Part shown: one piece after another, positions 48,724 through 60,876 of the stretch
Numbering within the stretch: position 1 is the first letter of the stretch
How the letters are laid out: each line of letters starts with the position of its first letter
From: Euonymus europaeus
Lineage: Eukaryota > Streptophyta > Magnoliopsida > Celastrales > Celastraceae
Length of the DNA: 64,000 nucleotides
Assembly: GCA_963580455.1 (NCBI GenBank)
Contig: OY756958.1
Location: 11,792,501-11,856,500 of the forward strand
Reading direction: 5' to 3'
Program-made: the position numbers and the translations under genes
Notes under the pieces: generated by a model
Told to the model about the DNA's origin: nothing
The model's database searches: none
The model's input: the letters and a program-made list of their open reading frames with translations, nothing else

Positions 48724-50961
48724 ATGCCAAAACCCCAACTTTTTATGACAAATTGACAAAAATATTAAATGCTCCTCCATAGAGAGAATTGTGCAACTTC
48801 GGACTGTCAAAATTGCACGGTGTACACTTTTTATTGTTATTCTATGTCAAATTTTTCGAGTATAAGCTTCGTAGATTATTTCGATGCCAAAACCGCAACT
48901 TTCTATGCAAATGGACAAAACCGTTTAAAGCTACTCCATAGAGAGAGTTGAGCAACTTGGGACCATAAAAGTTGCTCGGTGTACACGTTTTATTGTTCTT
49001 CTATGTCAAATTTTACGACTATAAGCATCCTGGATTATTTCGATGCCAAAACTCCAACTTTTTCTGACAATTGGACAAAAACATTAAAGGCTCCTCCCTA
49101 GAGAGAGTTGTGCAACTTCGGACTATCAAAATTGCATGGTGACACTTTTTATTGTTATTCTATGTCAAATTTTTCGAGTATAAGCTTCGTAGATTATTTC
49201 GATGCCAAAACCCCAACTTTCTATGACAAATGGACAAAACCGTTTAAAGCTACTCCATAGATAGAGTTGAGCAACTTCGGACCATAAAAGTTTCTCGGTG
49301 TACACTTTTCATTGTTCTTCTATGTCAAATTTTACGACTATAAGCATCCTAGATTATTTCGATGCCAAAACCCCAACTTTTTCTGACAATTGGACAAAAA
49401 CATTAAAAGCTCCTCCATAGAGTGAGTTGTGCAACTTCGGACTATCAAAGTTGCTCGGTGTACACTTTTTATTGTTCTTCAATATCAAATTTTACGAGTA
49501 TAAGCTTCCTAGATTATTTCTATGCCAAAACCCCAACTTTCTATGACAAATGGACAAAATCGTTAAAAGCTCCTCCATAGAGAGAGTTGTGCAACTTCGG
49601 ACTATCAAAATTGCACGGTGTACACTTTTTATTGTTATTCTATGTCAAATTTTACGAGTATAAGCTTCGTAGATTATTGTGATGCCAAAACCCCAACTTT
49701 CTATGACAAATGGACAAAACCATTTAAAGCTACTCCATAGAGAGAGTTGAGCAACTTCGGACCATAAAAGTTGCCCGGTGTACACTTTTTATTGTTATTC
49801 TATGTCAAATTTTACGAGTATAAGCTTCCTAGATTATTTCGATGCCAAAATCCCAACTTTCTATGACAAATGGACAAAAACTTTTAAAGCTACTCCATAG
49901 AGAGAGTTGAGCAACTTCAGAACCTAAAAGTTGCTCGGTGTACACTTTTTATTGTTATTCTATGTCAAATTTTATGAGTATAAGCTTCCTAGATTATTTC
50001 GATGCCAAAACCCCAACTTTCCATGACAAATGGACAAAACCGTTTAAAGCTTCTCCATAGAGTGAGTTGAGCAACTTCGGACTATCATAGTTGCTCGGTG
50101 TACACTTTTTATTGTTCTTCAATGTCAAATTTTACGAGTATAAGCTTCCTAGATTATTTCGATTACAAAACCCCAACTTTCTATGACAAATGGACAAAAC
50201 CGTTTAAAGCTACTCCATAGAGAGAGTTGAGCAACTTCGGACCATAAAAGTTGCTCGGTGTACACATTTTATTGTTCTTCTATGTCAAATTTTACGACTA
50301 TAAGCGTCCTAGATTATTCCTATGCCAAAACCCCAACTTTCTATGACAAATGGACAAAAACATTAAAAGCTCCTCCATAGAGAGAGTTGAACAACTTCAG
50401 AACATAAAAGTTGCTCGGTGTACACTTTTTATTGTTATTCTATGTCAAATTTTACGAGTATAAGCTTCCTCGATTATTTCGATGCCATAACCCCAACTTT
50501 CTATGGCAAATGGAAAAAAACTTTTAAAGCTACTCCATAGAGAGAGTTGAACAACTTCAGAACATAAAAGTTGCTCGGTGTACACTTTTTATTGTTATTC
50601 TATGTCAAATTTTACGAGTATAAGCTTCCTCGATTATTTCGATGCCATAACCCCAACTTTCTATGACAAATGAACAAAACCGTTTAAAGCTTCTCCATAG
50701 AGTGAGTTGAGCAACTTCGGACTATCAAAGTTGCTCGGTGTACACTTTTTATTGTTCTTCTATGTCAAATTTTACGAGTATAAGCTTCCTAGATTATTTC
50801 GATTCCAAAACCCCAACTTTCTATGACAAATGGACAGAACCGTTTAAAGCTACTCCATAGAGAGAGTTAAGCAACTTCGGACCATAAAAGTTGCTCGGTG
50901 TACACTTTTTATTGTTCTTCTATGTCAAATTTTACGACTATAAGCATCCAAGATTATTTCG
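48724..50961 (+). repeat. 14-monomer HOR copy 3 (2,238 bp, k/l/m recombined)
   Basis: Order a to j is regular. At 50,322 a k monomer runs into the tail of l (GTTGAACAACTTCAG). At 50,482 an m-like start (CATAACCCC) runs into the l body (TATGGCAAATGG). Monomer count is unchanged. Private tags ACTGTCAAAATTG (48,805), AACTTGGGACC (48,955) and GGTGACAC (49,139, one base lost) recur exactly 4,477 bp downstream. Confidence 0.9.
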
Positions 50962-53200
50962 ATGCCAAAACCCCAACTTTTTATGACAAATGGACAAAAA
51001 TATTAAATGCTCCTCCATAGAGAGAATTGTGCAACTTCGGACTATCAAAATTGCACGGTGTACACTTTTTATTGTTATTCTATGTCAAATTTTCCGAGTA
51101 TAAGCTTCGTAGATTATTTCGATGCCAAAACCGCAACTTTCTATGCAAATGGACAAAACCGTTTAAAGCTACTCCATAGAGAGAGTTGAGCAACTTCGGA
51201 CCATAAAAGTTGCTCGGTGTACACGTTTTATTGTTCTTCTATGTCAAATTTTACGACTATAAGCATCCTGGATTATTTCGATGCCAAAACTCCAACTTTT
51301 TCTGACAATTGGACAAAAACATTAAAGGCTCCTCCCTAGAGAGAGTTGTGCAACTTCGGACTATCAAAATTGCATGGTGTACACTTTTTATTGTTATTCT
51401 ATGTCAAATTTTTCGAGTATAAGCTTCGTAGATTATTTCGATGCCAAAACCCCAACTTTCTATGACAAATGGACAAAACCGTTTAAAGCTACTCCATAGA
51501 GAGAGTTGAGCAACTTCGGACCATAAAAGTTGCTCGGTGTACACTTTTCATTGTTCTTCTATGTCAAATTTTACGACTATAAGCATCCTAGATTATTTCG
51601 ATGCCAAAACCCCAACTTTTTCTGACAATTGGACAAAAACATTAAAAGCTCCTCCATAGAGTGAGTTGTGCAACTTCGGACTATCAAAGTTGCTCGGTGT
51701 ACACTTTTTATTGTTCTTCAATATCAAATTTTAGGAGTATAAGCTTCCTAGATTATTTCTATGCCAAAACCCCAACTTTCTATGACAAATGGACAAAACC
51801 GTTAAAAGCTCCTCCATAGAGAGAGTTGTGCAACTTCGGACTATCAAAATTGCACGGTGTACACTTTTTATTGTTATTCTATGTCAAATTTTACGAGTAT
51901 AAGCTTCGTAGATTATTGTGATGCCAAAACCCCAACTTTCTATGACAAATGGACAAAACCATTTAAAGCTACTCCATAGAGAGAGTTGAGCAACTTCGGA
52001 CCATAAAAGTTGCTCGGTGTACACTTTTTATTGTTATTCTATGTCAAATTTTACGAGTATAAGCTTCCTAGATTATTTCGATGCCAAAATCCCAACATTC
52101 TATGACAAATGGACAAAAACTTTTAAAGCTACTCCATAGAGAGAGTTGAGCAACTTCAGAACATAAAAGTTGCTCGGTGTACACTTTTTATTGTTATTCT
52201 ATGTCAAATTTTATGAGTATAAGCTTCGTAGATTATTTCGATGCCAAAACCCCAACTTTCCATGACAAATGGACAAAACCGTTTAAAGCTTCTCCATAGA
52301 GTGAGTTGAGCAACTTCGGACTATCATAGTTGCTCGGTGTACACTTTTTATTGTTCTTCAATGTCAAATTTTACGAGTATAAGCTTCCTAGATTATTTCG
52401 ATTACAAAACCCCAACATTCTATGACAAATGGACAAAACCGTTTAAAGCTACTCCATAGAGAGAGTTGAGCAACTTCGGACCATAAAAGTTGCTCGGTGT
52501 ACACATTTTATTGTTCTTCTATGTCAAATTTTACGACTATAAGCGTCCTAGATTATTTCTATGCCAAAACCCCAACTTTCTATGACAAATGGACAAAAAC
52601 ATTAAAAGCTCATCCATAGAGAGAGTTGTGCAACTTCGGACTATCAAAATTGCACGGTGTACACTTTTTATTGTTATTCTATGTAAAATTTTACGAGTAT
52701 AAGCTTCCTAGATTATTTCGATGCCAAAACCCCAACTTTCTATGGCAAATGGAAAAAAACTTTTAAAGCTACTCCATAGAGAGAGTTGAGCAACTTCAGA
52801 ACATAAAAGTTGCTCGGTGTACACTTTTTATTGTTATTCTATGTCAAATTTTACGAGTATAAGCTTCCTCGATTATTTCGATGCCATAACCCCAACTTTC
52901 TATGACAAATGAAAAAAACCGTTTAAAGCTTCTCCATAGAGTGAGTTGAGGAACTTCGGACTATCAAAGTTGCTCGGTGTACACTTTTTATTGTTCTTCT
53001 ATGTCAAATTTTACGAGTATAAGCTTCCTAGATTATTTCGATTCCAAAACCCCAACTTTCTATGACAAATGGACAGAACCGTTTAAAGCTACTCCATAGA
53101 GAGAGTTAAGCAACTTCGGACCATAAAAGTTGCTCGGTGTACACTTTTTATTGTTCTTCTATGTCAAATTTTACGACTATAAGCATCCTAGATTATTTCG
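50962..53200 (+). repeat. 14-monomer HOR copy 4 (2,239 bp, twin of copy 2)
   Basis: This is the second instance of the copy-2 variant: TTTTCCGAG in a, TTAGGAG in e, CCCAACATTC in h and j, and the CATCC start in k. No differences from copy 2 were seen at the positions checked. Confidence 0.92.
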
Positions 53201-55438
53201 ATGCCAAAACCCCAACTTTTTATGACAAATTGACAAAAATATTAAATGCTCCTCCATAGAGAGAATTGTGCAACTTCGGACTGTCAAAATTGCACGGTGT
53301 ACACTTTTTATTGTTATTCTATGTCAAATTTTTCGAGTATAAGCTTCGTAGATTATTTCGATGCCAAAACCGCAACTTTCTATGCAAATGGACAAAACCG
53401 TTTAAAGCTACTCCATAGAGAGAGTTGAGCAACTTGGGACCATAAAAGTTGCTCGGTGTACACGTTTTATTGTTCTTCTATGTCAAATTTTACGACTATA
53501 AGCATCCTGGATTATTTCGATGCCAAAACTCCAACTTTTTCTGACAATTGGACAAAAACATTAAAGGCTCCTCCCTAGAGAGAGTTGTGCAACTTCGGAC
53601 TATCAAAATTGCATGGTGACACTTTTTATTGTTATTCTATGTCAAATTTTTCGAGTATAAGCTTCGTAGATTATTTCGATGCCAAAACCCCAACTTTCTA
53701 TGACAAATGGACAAAACCGTTTAAAGCTACTCCATAGATAGAGTTGAGCAACTTCGGACCATAAAAGTTTCTCGGTGTACACTTTTCATTGTTCTTCTAT
53801 GTCAAATTTTACGACTATAAGCATCCTAGATTATTTCGATGCCAAAACCCCAACTTTTTCTGACAATTGGACAAAAACATTAAAAGCTCCTCCATAGAGT
53901 GAGTTGTGCAACTTCGGACTATCAAAGTTGCTCGGTGTACACTTTTTATTGTTCTTCAATATCAAATTTTACGAGTATAAGCTTCCTAGATTATTTCTAT
54001 GCCAAAACCCCAACTTTCTATGACAAATGGACAAAATCGTTAAAAGCTCCTCCATAGAGAGAGTTGTGCAACTTCGGACTATCAAAATTGCACGGTGTAC
54101 ACTTTTTATTGTTATTCTATGTCAAATTTTACGAGTATAAGCTTCGTAGATTATTGTGATGCCAAAACCCCAACTTTCTATGACAAATGGACAAAACCAT
54201 TTAAAGCTACTCCATAGAGAGAGTTGAGCAACTTCGGACCATAAAAGTTGCCCGGTGTACACTTTTTATTGTTATTCTATGTCAAATTTTACGAGTATAA
54301 GCTTCCTAGATTATTTCGATGCCAAAATCCCAACTTTCTATGACAAATGGACAAAAACTTTTAAAGCTACTCCATAGAGAGAGTTGAGCAACTTCAGAAC
54401 CTAAAAGTTGCTCGGTGTACACTTTTTATTGTTATTCTATGTCAAATTTTATGAGTATAAGCTTCCTAGATTATTTCGATGCCAAAACCCCAACTTTCCA
54501 TGACAAATGGACAAAACCGTTTAAAGCTTCTCCATAGAGTGAGTTGAGCAACTTCGGACTATCATAGTTGCTCGGTGTACACTTTTTATTGTTCTTCAAT
54601 GTCAAATTTTACGAGTATAAGCTTCCTAGATTATTTCGATTACAAAACCCCAACTTTCTATGACAAATGGACAAAACCGTTTAAAGCTACTCCATAGAGA
54701 GAGTTGAGCAACTTCGGACCATAAAAGTTGCTCGGTGTACACATTTTATTGTTCTTCTATGTCAAATTTTACGACTATAAGCGTCCTAGATTATTCCTAT
54801 GCCAAAACCCCAACTTTCTATGACAAATGGACAAAAACATTAAAAGCTCCTCCATAGAGAGAGTTGTGCAACTTCGGACTATCAAAATTGCACGGTGTAC
54901 ACTTTTTATTGTTATTCTATGTCAAATTTTACGAGTATAAGCTTCCTAGATTATTTCGATGCCAAAACCCCAACTTTCTATGGCAAATGGAAAAAAACTT
55001 TTAAAGCTACTCCATAGAGAGAGTTGAGCAACTTCAGATCATAAAAGTTGCTCGGTGTATACTTTTTATTGTTATTCTATGTCAAATTTTACGAGTATAA
55101 GCTTCCTCGATTATTTCGATGCCATAACCCCAACTTTCTATGACAAATGAACAAAACCGTTTAAAGCTTCTCCATAGAGTGAGTTGAGCAACTTCGGACT
55201 ATCAAAGTTGCTCGGTGTACACTTTTTATTGTTCTTCTATGTCAAATTTTACGAGTATAAGCTTCCTAGATTATTTCGATTCCAAAACCCCAACTTTCTA
55301 TGACAAATGGACAGAACCGTTTAAAGCTACTCCATAGAGAGAGTTAAGCAACTTCGGACCATAAAAGTTGCTCGGTGTACACTTTTTATTGTTCTTCTAT
55401 GTCAAATTTTACGACTATAAGCATCCTAGATTATTTCG
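53201..55438 (+). repeat. 14-monomer HOR copy 5 (2,238 bp, twin of copy 3)
   Basis: It carries the private tags of copy 3 (ACTGTCAAAATTG, AACTTGGGACC, GGTGACAC) but has a normal k-l-m order at its end. The twin relation therefore stops at 54,866. Its l monomer has TTCAGATCAT and GTGTATAC (about 55,034-55,060), tags found again in copy 6. Confidence 0.92.
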
Positions 55439-58400
55439 ATGCCAAAACCCCAACTTTTTATGACAAATGGACAAAAATATTAAATGCTCCTCCATAGAGA
55501 GAATTGTGCAACTTCGGACTATCAAAATTGCACGGTGTACACTTTTTATTGTTATTCTATGTCAAATTTTTCGAGTATAAGCTTCGTAGATTATTTCGAT
55601 GCCAAAACCGCAACTTTCTATGGAAATGGACAAAACCGTTTAAATCTACTCCATAGAGAGAGTTGAGCAACTTTGGACCATAAAAGTTTCTCGGTGTACA
55701 CGTTTTATTGTTCTTCTATGTCAAATTTTGTGACTATAAGCATCCTGGATTATTTCGATGCCAAAACTCCAACTTTTTCTGACAATTGGACAAAAACATT
55801 AAAGGCTCCTCCCTAGAGAGAGTTGTGCAACTTCGGACTATCAAAATTGCATGGTGTACACTTTTTATTGTTATTCTATGTCAAATTTTTCGAGTATAAG
55901 CTTCGTAGATTATTTCGATGCCAAAACCCCAACTTTCTATGACAAATGGACAAAACCGTTTAAAGCTACTCCATAGATAGAGTTGAGCAACTTCGGACCA
56001 TAAAAGTTGCTCGGTGTACACTTTTCATTGTTCTTCTATGTCAAATTTTACGACTATAAGCATCCTAGATTATTTCGATGCCAAAACCCCAACTTTTTCT
56101 GACAATTGGACAAAAACATTAAAAGCTCCTCCATAGAGTGAGTTGTGCAACTTCGGACTATCAAAGTTGCTCGGTGTACACTTTTTATTGTTCTTCAATA
56201 TCAAATTTTACGAGTATAAGCTTCCTAGATTATTTCTATGCCAAAACCCCAACTTTCTATGACAAATGGACAAAACCGTTAAAAGCTCCTCCATAGAGAG
56301 AGTTGTGCAACTTCGGACTATCAAAATTGCACGGTGTACACTTTTTATTGTTATTCTATGTCAAATTTTACGAGTATAAGCTTCGTAGATTATTGTGATG
56401 CCAAAACCCCAACTTTCTTTGACAAATGGACAAAACCATTTAAAGCTACTCCATAGAGAGAGTTGAGCAACTTCGGACCATAAAAGTTGCTCGGTGTACA
56501 CTTTTTATTGTTATTCTATGTCAAATTTTACGAGTATAAGCTTCCTAGATTATTTCGATGCCAAAATCCCAACTTTCTATGACAAATGGACAAAAACTTT
56601 TAAAGCTACTCCATAGAGAGAGTTGAGCAACTTCAGAACCTAAAAGTTGCTCGGTCTACACTTTTTATTGTTATTCTATGTCAAATTTTATGAGTATAAG
56701 CTTCCTAGATTATTTCGATGCCAAAACCCCAACTTTCCATGACAAATGGACAAAACCATTTAAAGCTTCTCCATAGAGTGAGTTGAGCAACTTCGGACTA
56801 TCATAGTTGCTCGGTGTACACTTTTTATTGTTCTTCAATGTCAAATTTTACGAGTATAAGCTTCCTAGATTATTTCGATTACAAAACCCCAACTTTCTAT
56901 GACAAATGGACAAAACCGTTTAAAGCTACTCCATAGAGAGAGTTGAGCAACTTCGGACCATAAAAGTTGCTCGGTGTACACATTTTATTGTTCTTCTATG
57001 TCAAATTTTACGACTATAAGCGTCCTAGATTATTTCTATGCCAAAACCCCAACTTTCTATGACAAATGGACAAAAACATTAAAAGCTCCTCCATAGAGAG
57101 AGTTGTGCAACTTCGGACTATCAAAATTGCACGGTGTACACTTTTTATTGTTATTCTATGTCAAATTTTACGAGTATAAGCTTCCTAGATTATTTCGATG
57201 CCAAAACCCCAACTTTCTATGGCAAATGGAAAAAAACTTTTAAAGCTACTCCATAAAGAGAGTTGAGCAACTTCAGAACATAAAAGTTGCTCGGTGTACA
57301 CTTTTTATTGTTATTCTATGTCAAATTTTACGAGTATAAGCTTCCTCGATTATTTCGATGCCATAACCCCAACTTTCTATGACAAATGAACAAAACCGTT
57401 TAAAGCTTCTCCATAGAGTGAGTTGAGCAACTTCGGACTATCAAAGTTGCTCGGTGTACACTTTTTATTGTTCTTCTATGTCAAATTTTACGAGTATAAG
57501 CTTCCTAGATTATTTCTATGCCAAAACCCCAACTTTCTATGACAAATGGACAAAAACATTAAAAGCTCCTCCATAGAGAGAGTTGTGCAACTTCGGACTA
57601 TCAAAATTGCACGGTGTACACTTTTTATTGTTATTCTATGTCAAATTTTACGAGTATAAGCTTCCTAGATTATTTCGATGCCAAAACCCCAACTTTCCAT
57701 GACAAATGGACAAAACCGTTTAAAGCTTCTCCATAGAGTGAGTTGAGCAACTTCGGACTATCATAGTTGCTCGGTGTACACTTTTTATTGTTCTTCAATG
57801 TCAAATTTTACGAGTATAAGCTTCCTAGATTATTTCGATTACAAAACCCCAACTTTCTATGACAAATGGACAAAACCGTTTAAAGCTACTCCATAGAGAG
57901 AGTTGAGCAACTTCGGACCATAAAAGTTGCTCGGTGTACACATTTTATTGTTCTTCTATGTCAAATTTTACGACTATAAGCGTCCTAGATTATTCCTATG
58001 CCAAAACCCCAACTTTCTATGACAAATGGACAAAAACATTAAAAGCTCCTCCATAGAGAGAGTTGTGCAACTTCGGACTATCAAAATTGCACGGTGTACA
58101 CTTTTTATTGTTATTCTATGTCAAATTTTACGAGTATAAGCTTCCTAGATTATTTCGATGCCAAAACCCCAACTTTCTATGGCAAATGGAAAAAAACTTT
58201 TAAAGCTACTCCATAGAGAGAGTTGAGCAACTTCAGATCATAAAAGTTGCTCGGTGTATACTTTTTATTGTTATTCTATGTCAAATTTTACGAGTATAAG
58301 CTTCCTCGATTATTTCGATGCCATAACCCCAACTTTCTATGACAAATGAACAAAACCGTTTAAAGCTTCTCCATAGAGTGAGTTGAGCAACTTCGGACTA

Positions 58401-60715
58401 TCAAAGTTGCTCGGTGTACACTTTTTATTGTTCTTCTATGTCAAATTTTACGAGTATAAGCTTCCTAGATTATTTCGATTCCAAAACCCCAACTTTCTAT
58501 GACAAATGGACAGAACCGTTTAAAGCTACTCCATAGAGAGAGTTAAGCAACTTCGGACCATAAAAGTTGCTCGGTGTACACTTTTTATTGTTCTTCTATG
58601 TCAAATTTTACGACTATAAGCATCCTAGATTATTTCGATGCCAAAACCCCAACTTTTTATGACAAATGGACAAAAATATTAAATGCTCCTCCATAGAGAG
58701 AATTGTGCAACTTCGGACTATCAAAATTGCACGGTGTACACTTTTTATTGTTATTCTATGTCAAATTTTTCGAGTATAAGCTTCGTAGATTATTTCGATG
58801 CCAAAACCGCAACTTTCTATGGAAATGGACAAAACCGTTTAAATCTACTCCATAGAGAGAGTTGAGCAACTTTGGACCATAAAAGTTTCTCGGTGTACAC
58901 GTTTTATTGTTCTTCTATGTCAAATTTTGTGACTATAAGCATCCTGGATTATTTCGATGCCAAAACTCCAACTTTTTCTGACAATTGGACAAAAACATTA
59001 AAGGCTCCTCCCTAGAGAGAGTTGTGCAACTTCGGACTATCAAAATTGCATGGTGTACACTTTTTATTGTTATTCTATGTCAAATTTTTCGAGTATAAGC
59101 TTCGTAGATTATTTCGATGCCAAAACCCCAACTTTCTATGACAAATGGACAAAACCGTTTAAAGCTACTCCATAGATAGAGTTGAGCAACTTCGGACCAT
59201 AAAAGTTGCTCGGTGTACACTTTTCATTGTTCTTCTATGTCAAATTTTACGACTATAAGCATCCTAGATTATTTCGATGCCAAAACCCCAACTTTTTCTG
59301 ACAATTGGACAAAAACATTAAAAGCTCCTCCATAGAGTGAGTTGTGCAACTTCGGACTATCAAAGTTGCTCGGTGTACACTTTTTATTGTTCTTCAATAT
59401 CAAATTTTACGAGTATAAGCTTCCTAGATTATTTCTATGCCAAAACCCCAACTTTCTATGACAAATGGACAAAACCGTTAAAAGCTCCTCCATAGAGAGA
59501 GTTGTGCAACTTCGGACTATCAAAATTGCACGGTGTACACTTTTTATTGTTATTCTATGTCAAATTTTACGAGTATAAGCTTCGTAGATTATTGTGATGC
59601 CAAAACCCCAACTTTCTTTGACAAATGGACAAAACCATTTAAAGCTACTCCATAGAGAGAGTTGAGCAACTTCGGACCATAAAAGTTGCTCGGTGTACAC
59701 TTTTTATTGTTATTCTATGTCAAATTTTACGAGTATAAGCTTCCTAGATTATTTCGATGCCAAAATCCCAACTTTCTATGACAAATGGACAAAAACTTTT
59801 AAAGCTACTCCATAGAGAGAGTTGAGCAACTTCAGAACCTAAAAGTTGCTCGGTCTACACTTTTTATTGTTATTCTATGTCAAATTTTATGAGTATAAGC
59901 TTCCTAGATTATTTCGATGCCAAAACCCCAACTTTCCATGACAAATGGACAAAACCATTTAAAGCTTCTCCATAGAGTGAGTTGAGCAACTTCGGACTAT
60001 CATAGTTGCTCGGTGTACACTTTTTATTGTTCTTCAATGTCAAATTTTACGAGTATAAGCTTCCTAGATTATTTCGATTACAAAACCCCAACTTTCTATG
60101 ACAAATGGACAAAACCGTTTAAAGCTACTCCATAGAGAGAGTTGAGCAACTTCGGACCATAAAAGTTGCTCGGTGTACACATTTTATTGTTCTTCTATGT
60201 CAAATTTTACGACTATAAGCGTCCTAGATTATTTCTATGCCAAAACCCCAACTTTCTATGACAAATGGACAAAAACATTAAAAGCTCCTCCATAGAGAGA
60301 GTTGTGCAACTTCGGACTATCAAAATTGCACGGTGTACACTTTTTATTGTTATTCTATGTCAAATTTTACGAGTATAAGCTTCCTAGATTATTTCGATGC
60401 CAAAACCCCAACTTTCTATGGCAAATGGAAAAAAACTTTTAAAGCTACTCCATAAAGAGAGTTGAGCAACTTCAGAACATAAAAGTTGCTCGGTGTACAC
60501 TTTTTATTGTTATTCTATGTCAAATTTTACGAGTATAAGCTTCCTCGATTATTTCGATGCCATAACCCCAACTTTCTATGACAAATGAACAAAACCGTTT
60601 AAAGCTTCTCCATAGAGTGAGTTGAGCAACTTCGGACTATCAAAGTTGCTCGGTGTACACTTTTTATTGTTCTTCTATGTCAAATTTTACGAGTATAAGC
60701 TTCCTAGATTATTTC
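54453..60715 (+). repeat. 3,199-bp tandem duplication spanning HOR copies 5 to 7
   Basis: Positions 54,453-57,516 match 57,652-60,715 at an offset of 3,199 bp (20 monomers minus 1 bp), 3,064 bp with no mismatch seen at the positions checked. The breakpoints are TATGAG against TACGAG on the left and TTTCTATG against TTTCGATT on the right, both inside monomers. It postdates the 14-monomer structure, since it cuts across two units. Confidence 0.88.
55439..58637 (+). repeat. 14-monomer HOR copy 6, expanded to 20 monomers (3,199 bp)
   Basis: Order a to m, then k again (57,517), then i to n (57,677 onward). Six additional monomers (960 bp) are present. The junction at about 57,516 joins an m tail to a k start. 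The second k has the TATTCCTATG variant and the second l has TTCAGATCAT, both typical of the end of copy 5. The extra piece thus came from that copy rather than by simple local duplication. Confidence 0.9.
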
Positions 60716-60876
60716 GATTCCAAAACCCCAACTTTCTATGACAAATGGACAGAACCGTTTAAAGCTACTCCATAGAGAGAGTTAAGCAACTTCGGACCAT
60801 AAAAGTTGCTCGGTGTACACTTTTTATTGTTCTTCTATGTCAAATTTTACGACTATAAGCATCCTAGATTATTTCG
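58638..60876 (+). repeat. 14-monomer HOR copy 7 (2,239 bp, complete)
   Basis: Regular a to n order. It shares TTTTGTGACTATAAG, CATAGATAGAG, TTTCTTTGAC and the CCATAAAGAG tag in l with copy 6, as expected from the 3,199-bp duplication. The n monomer is ordinary (GACAGAACCG, GTTAAGC). Confidence 0.9.

Larger units (their letters stand above)
46011..54866 (+). repeat. 28-monomer super-HOR, two tandem copies of 4,477-bp period
   Basis: Positions 46,011-50,389 match 50,488-54,866 at an offset of 4,477 bp, a 4,379-bp tract in which I saw no mismatch at the sites compared. Each super-unit is a pair of non-identical 14-monomer units. Two amplification steps are therefore visible: 14 monomers first, then divergence, then duplication of the pair. 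Confidence 0.9.
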
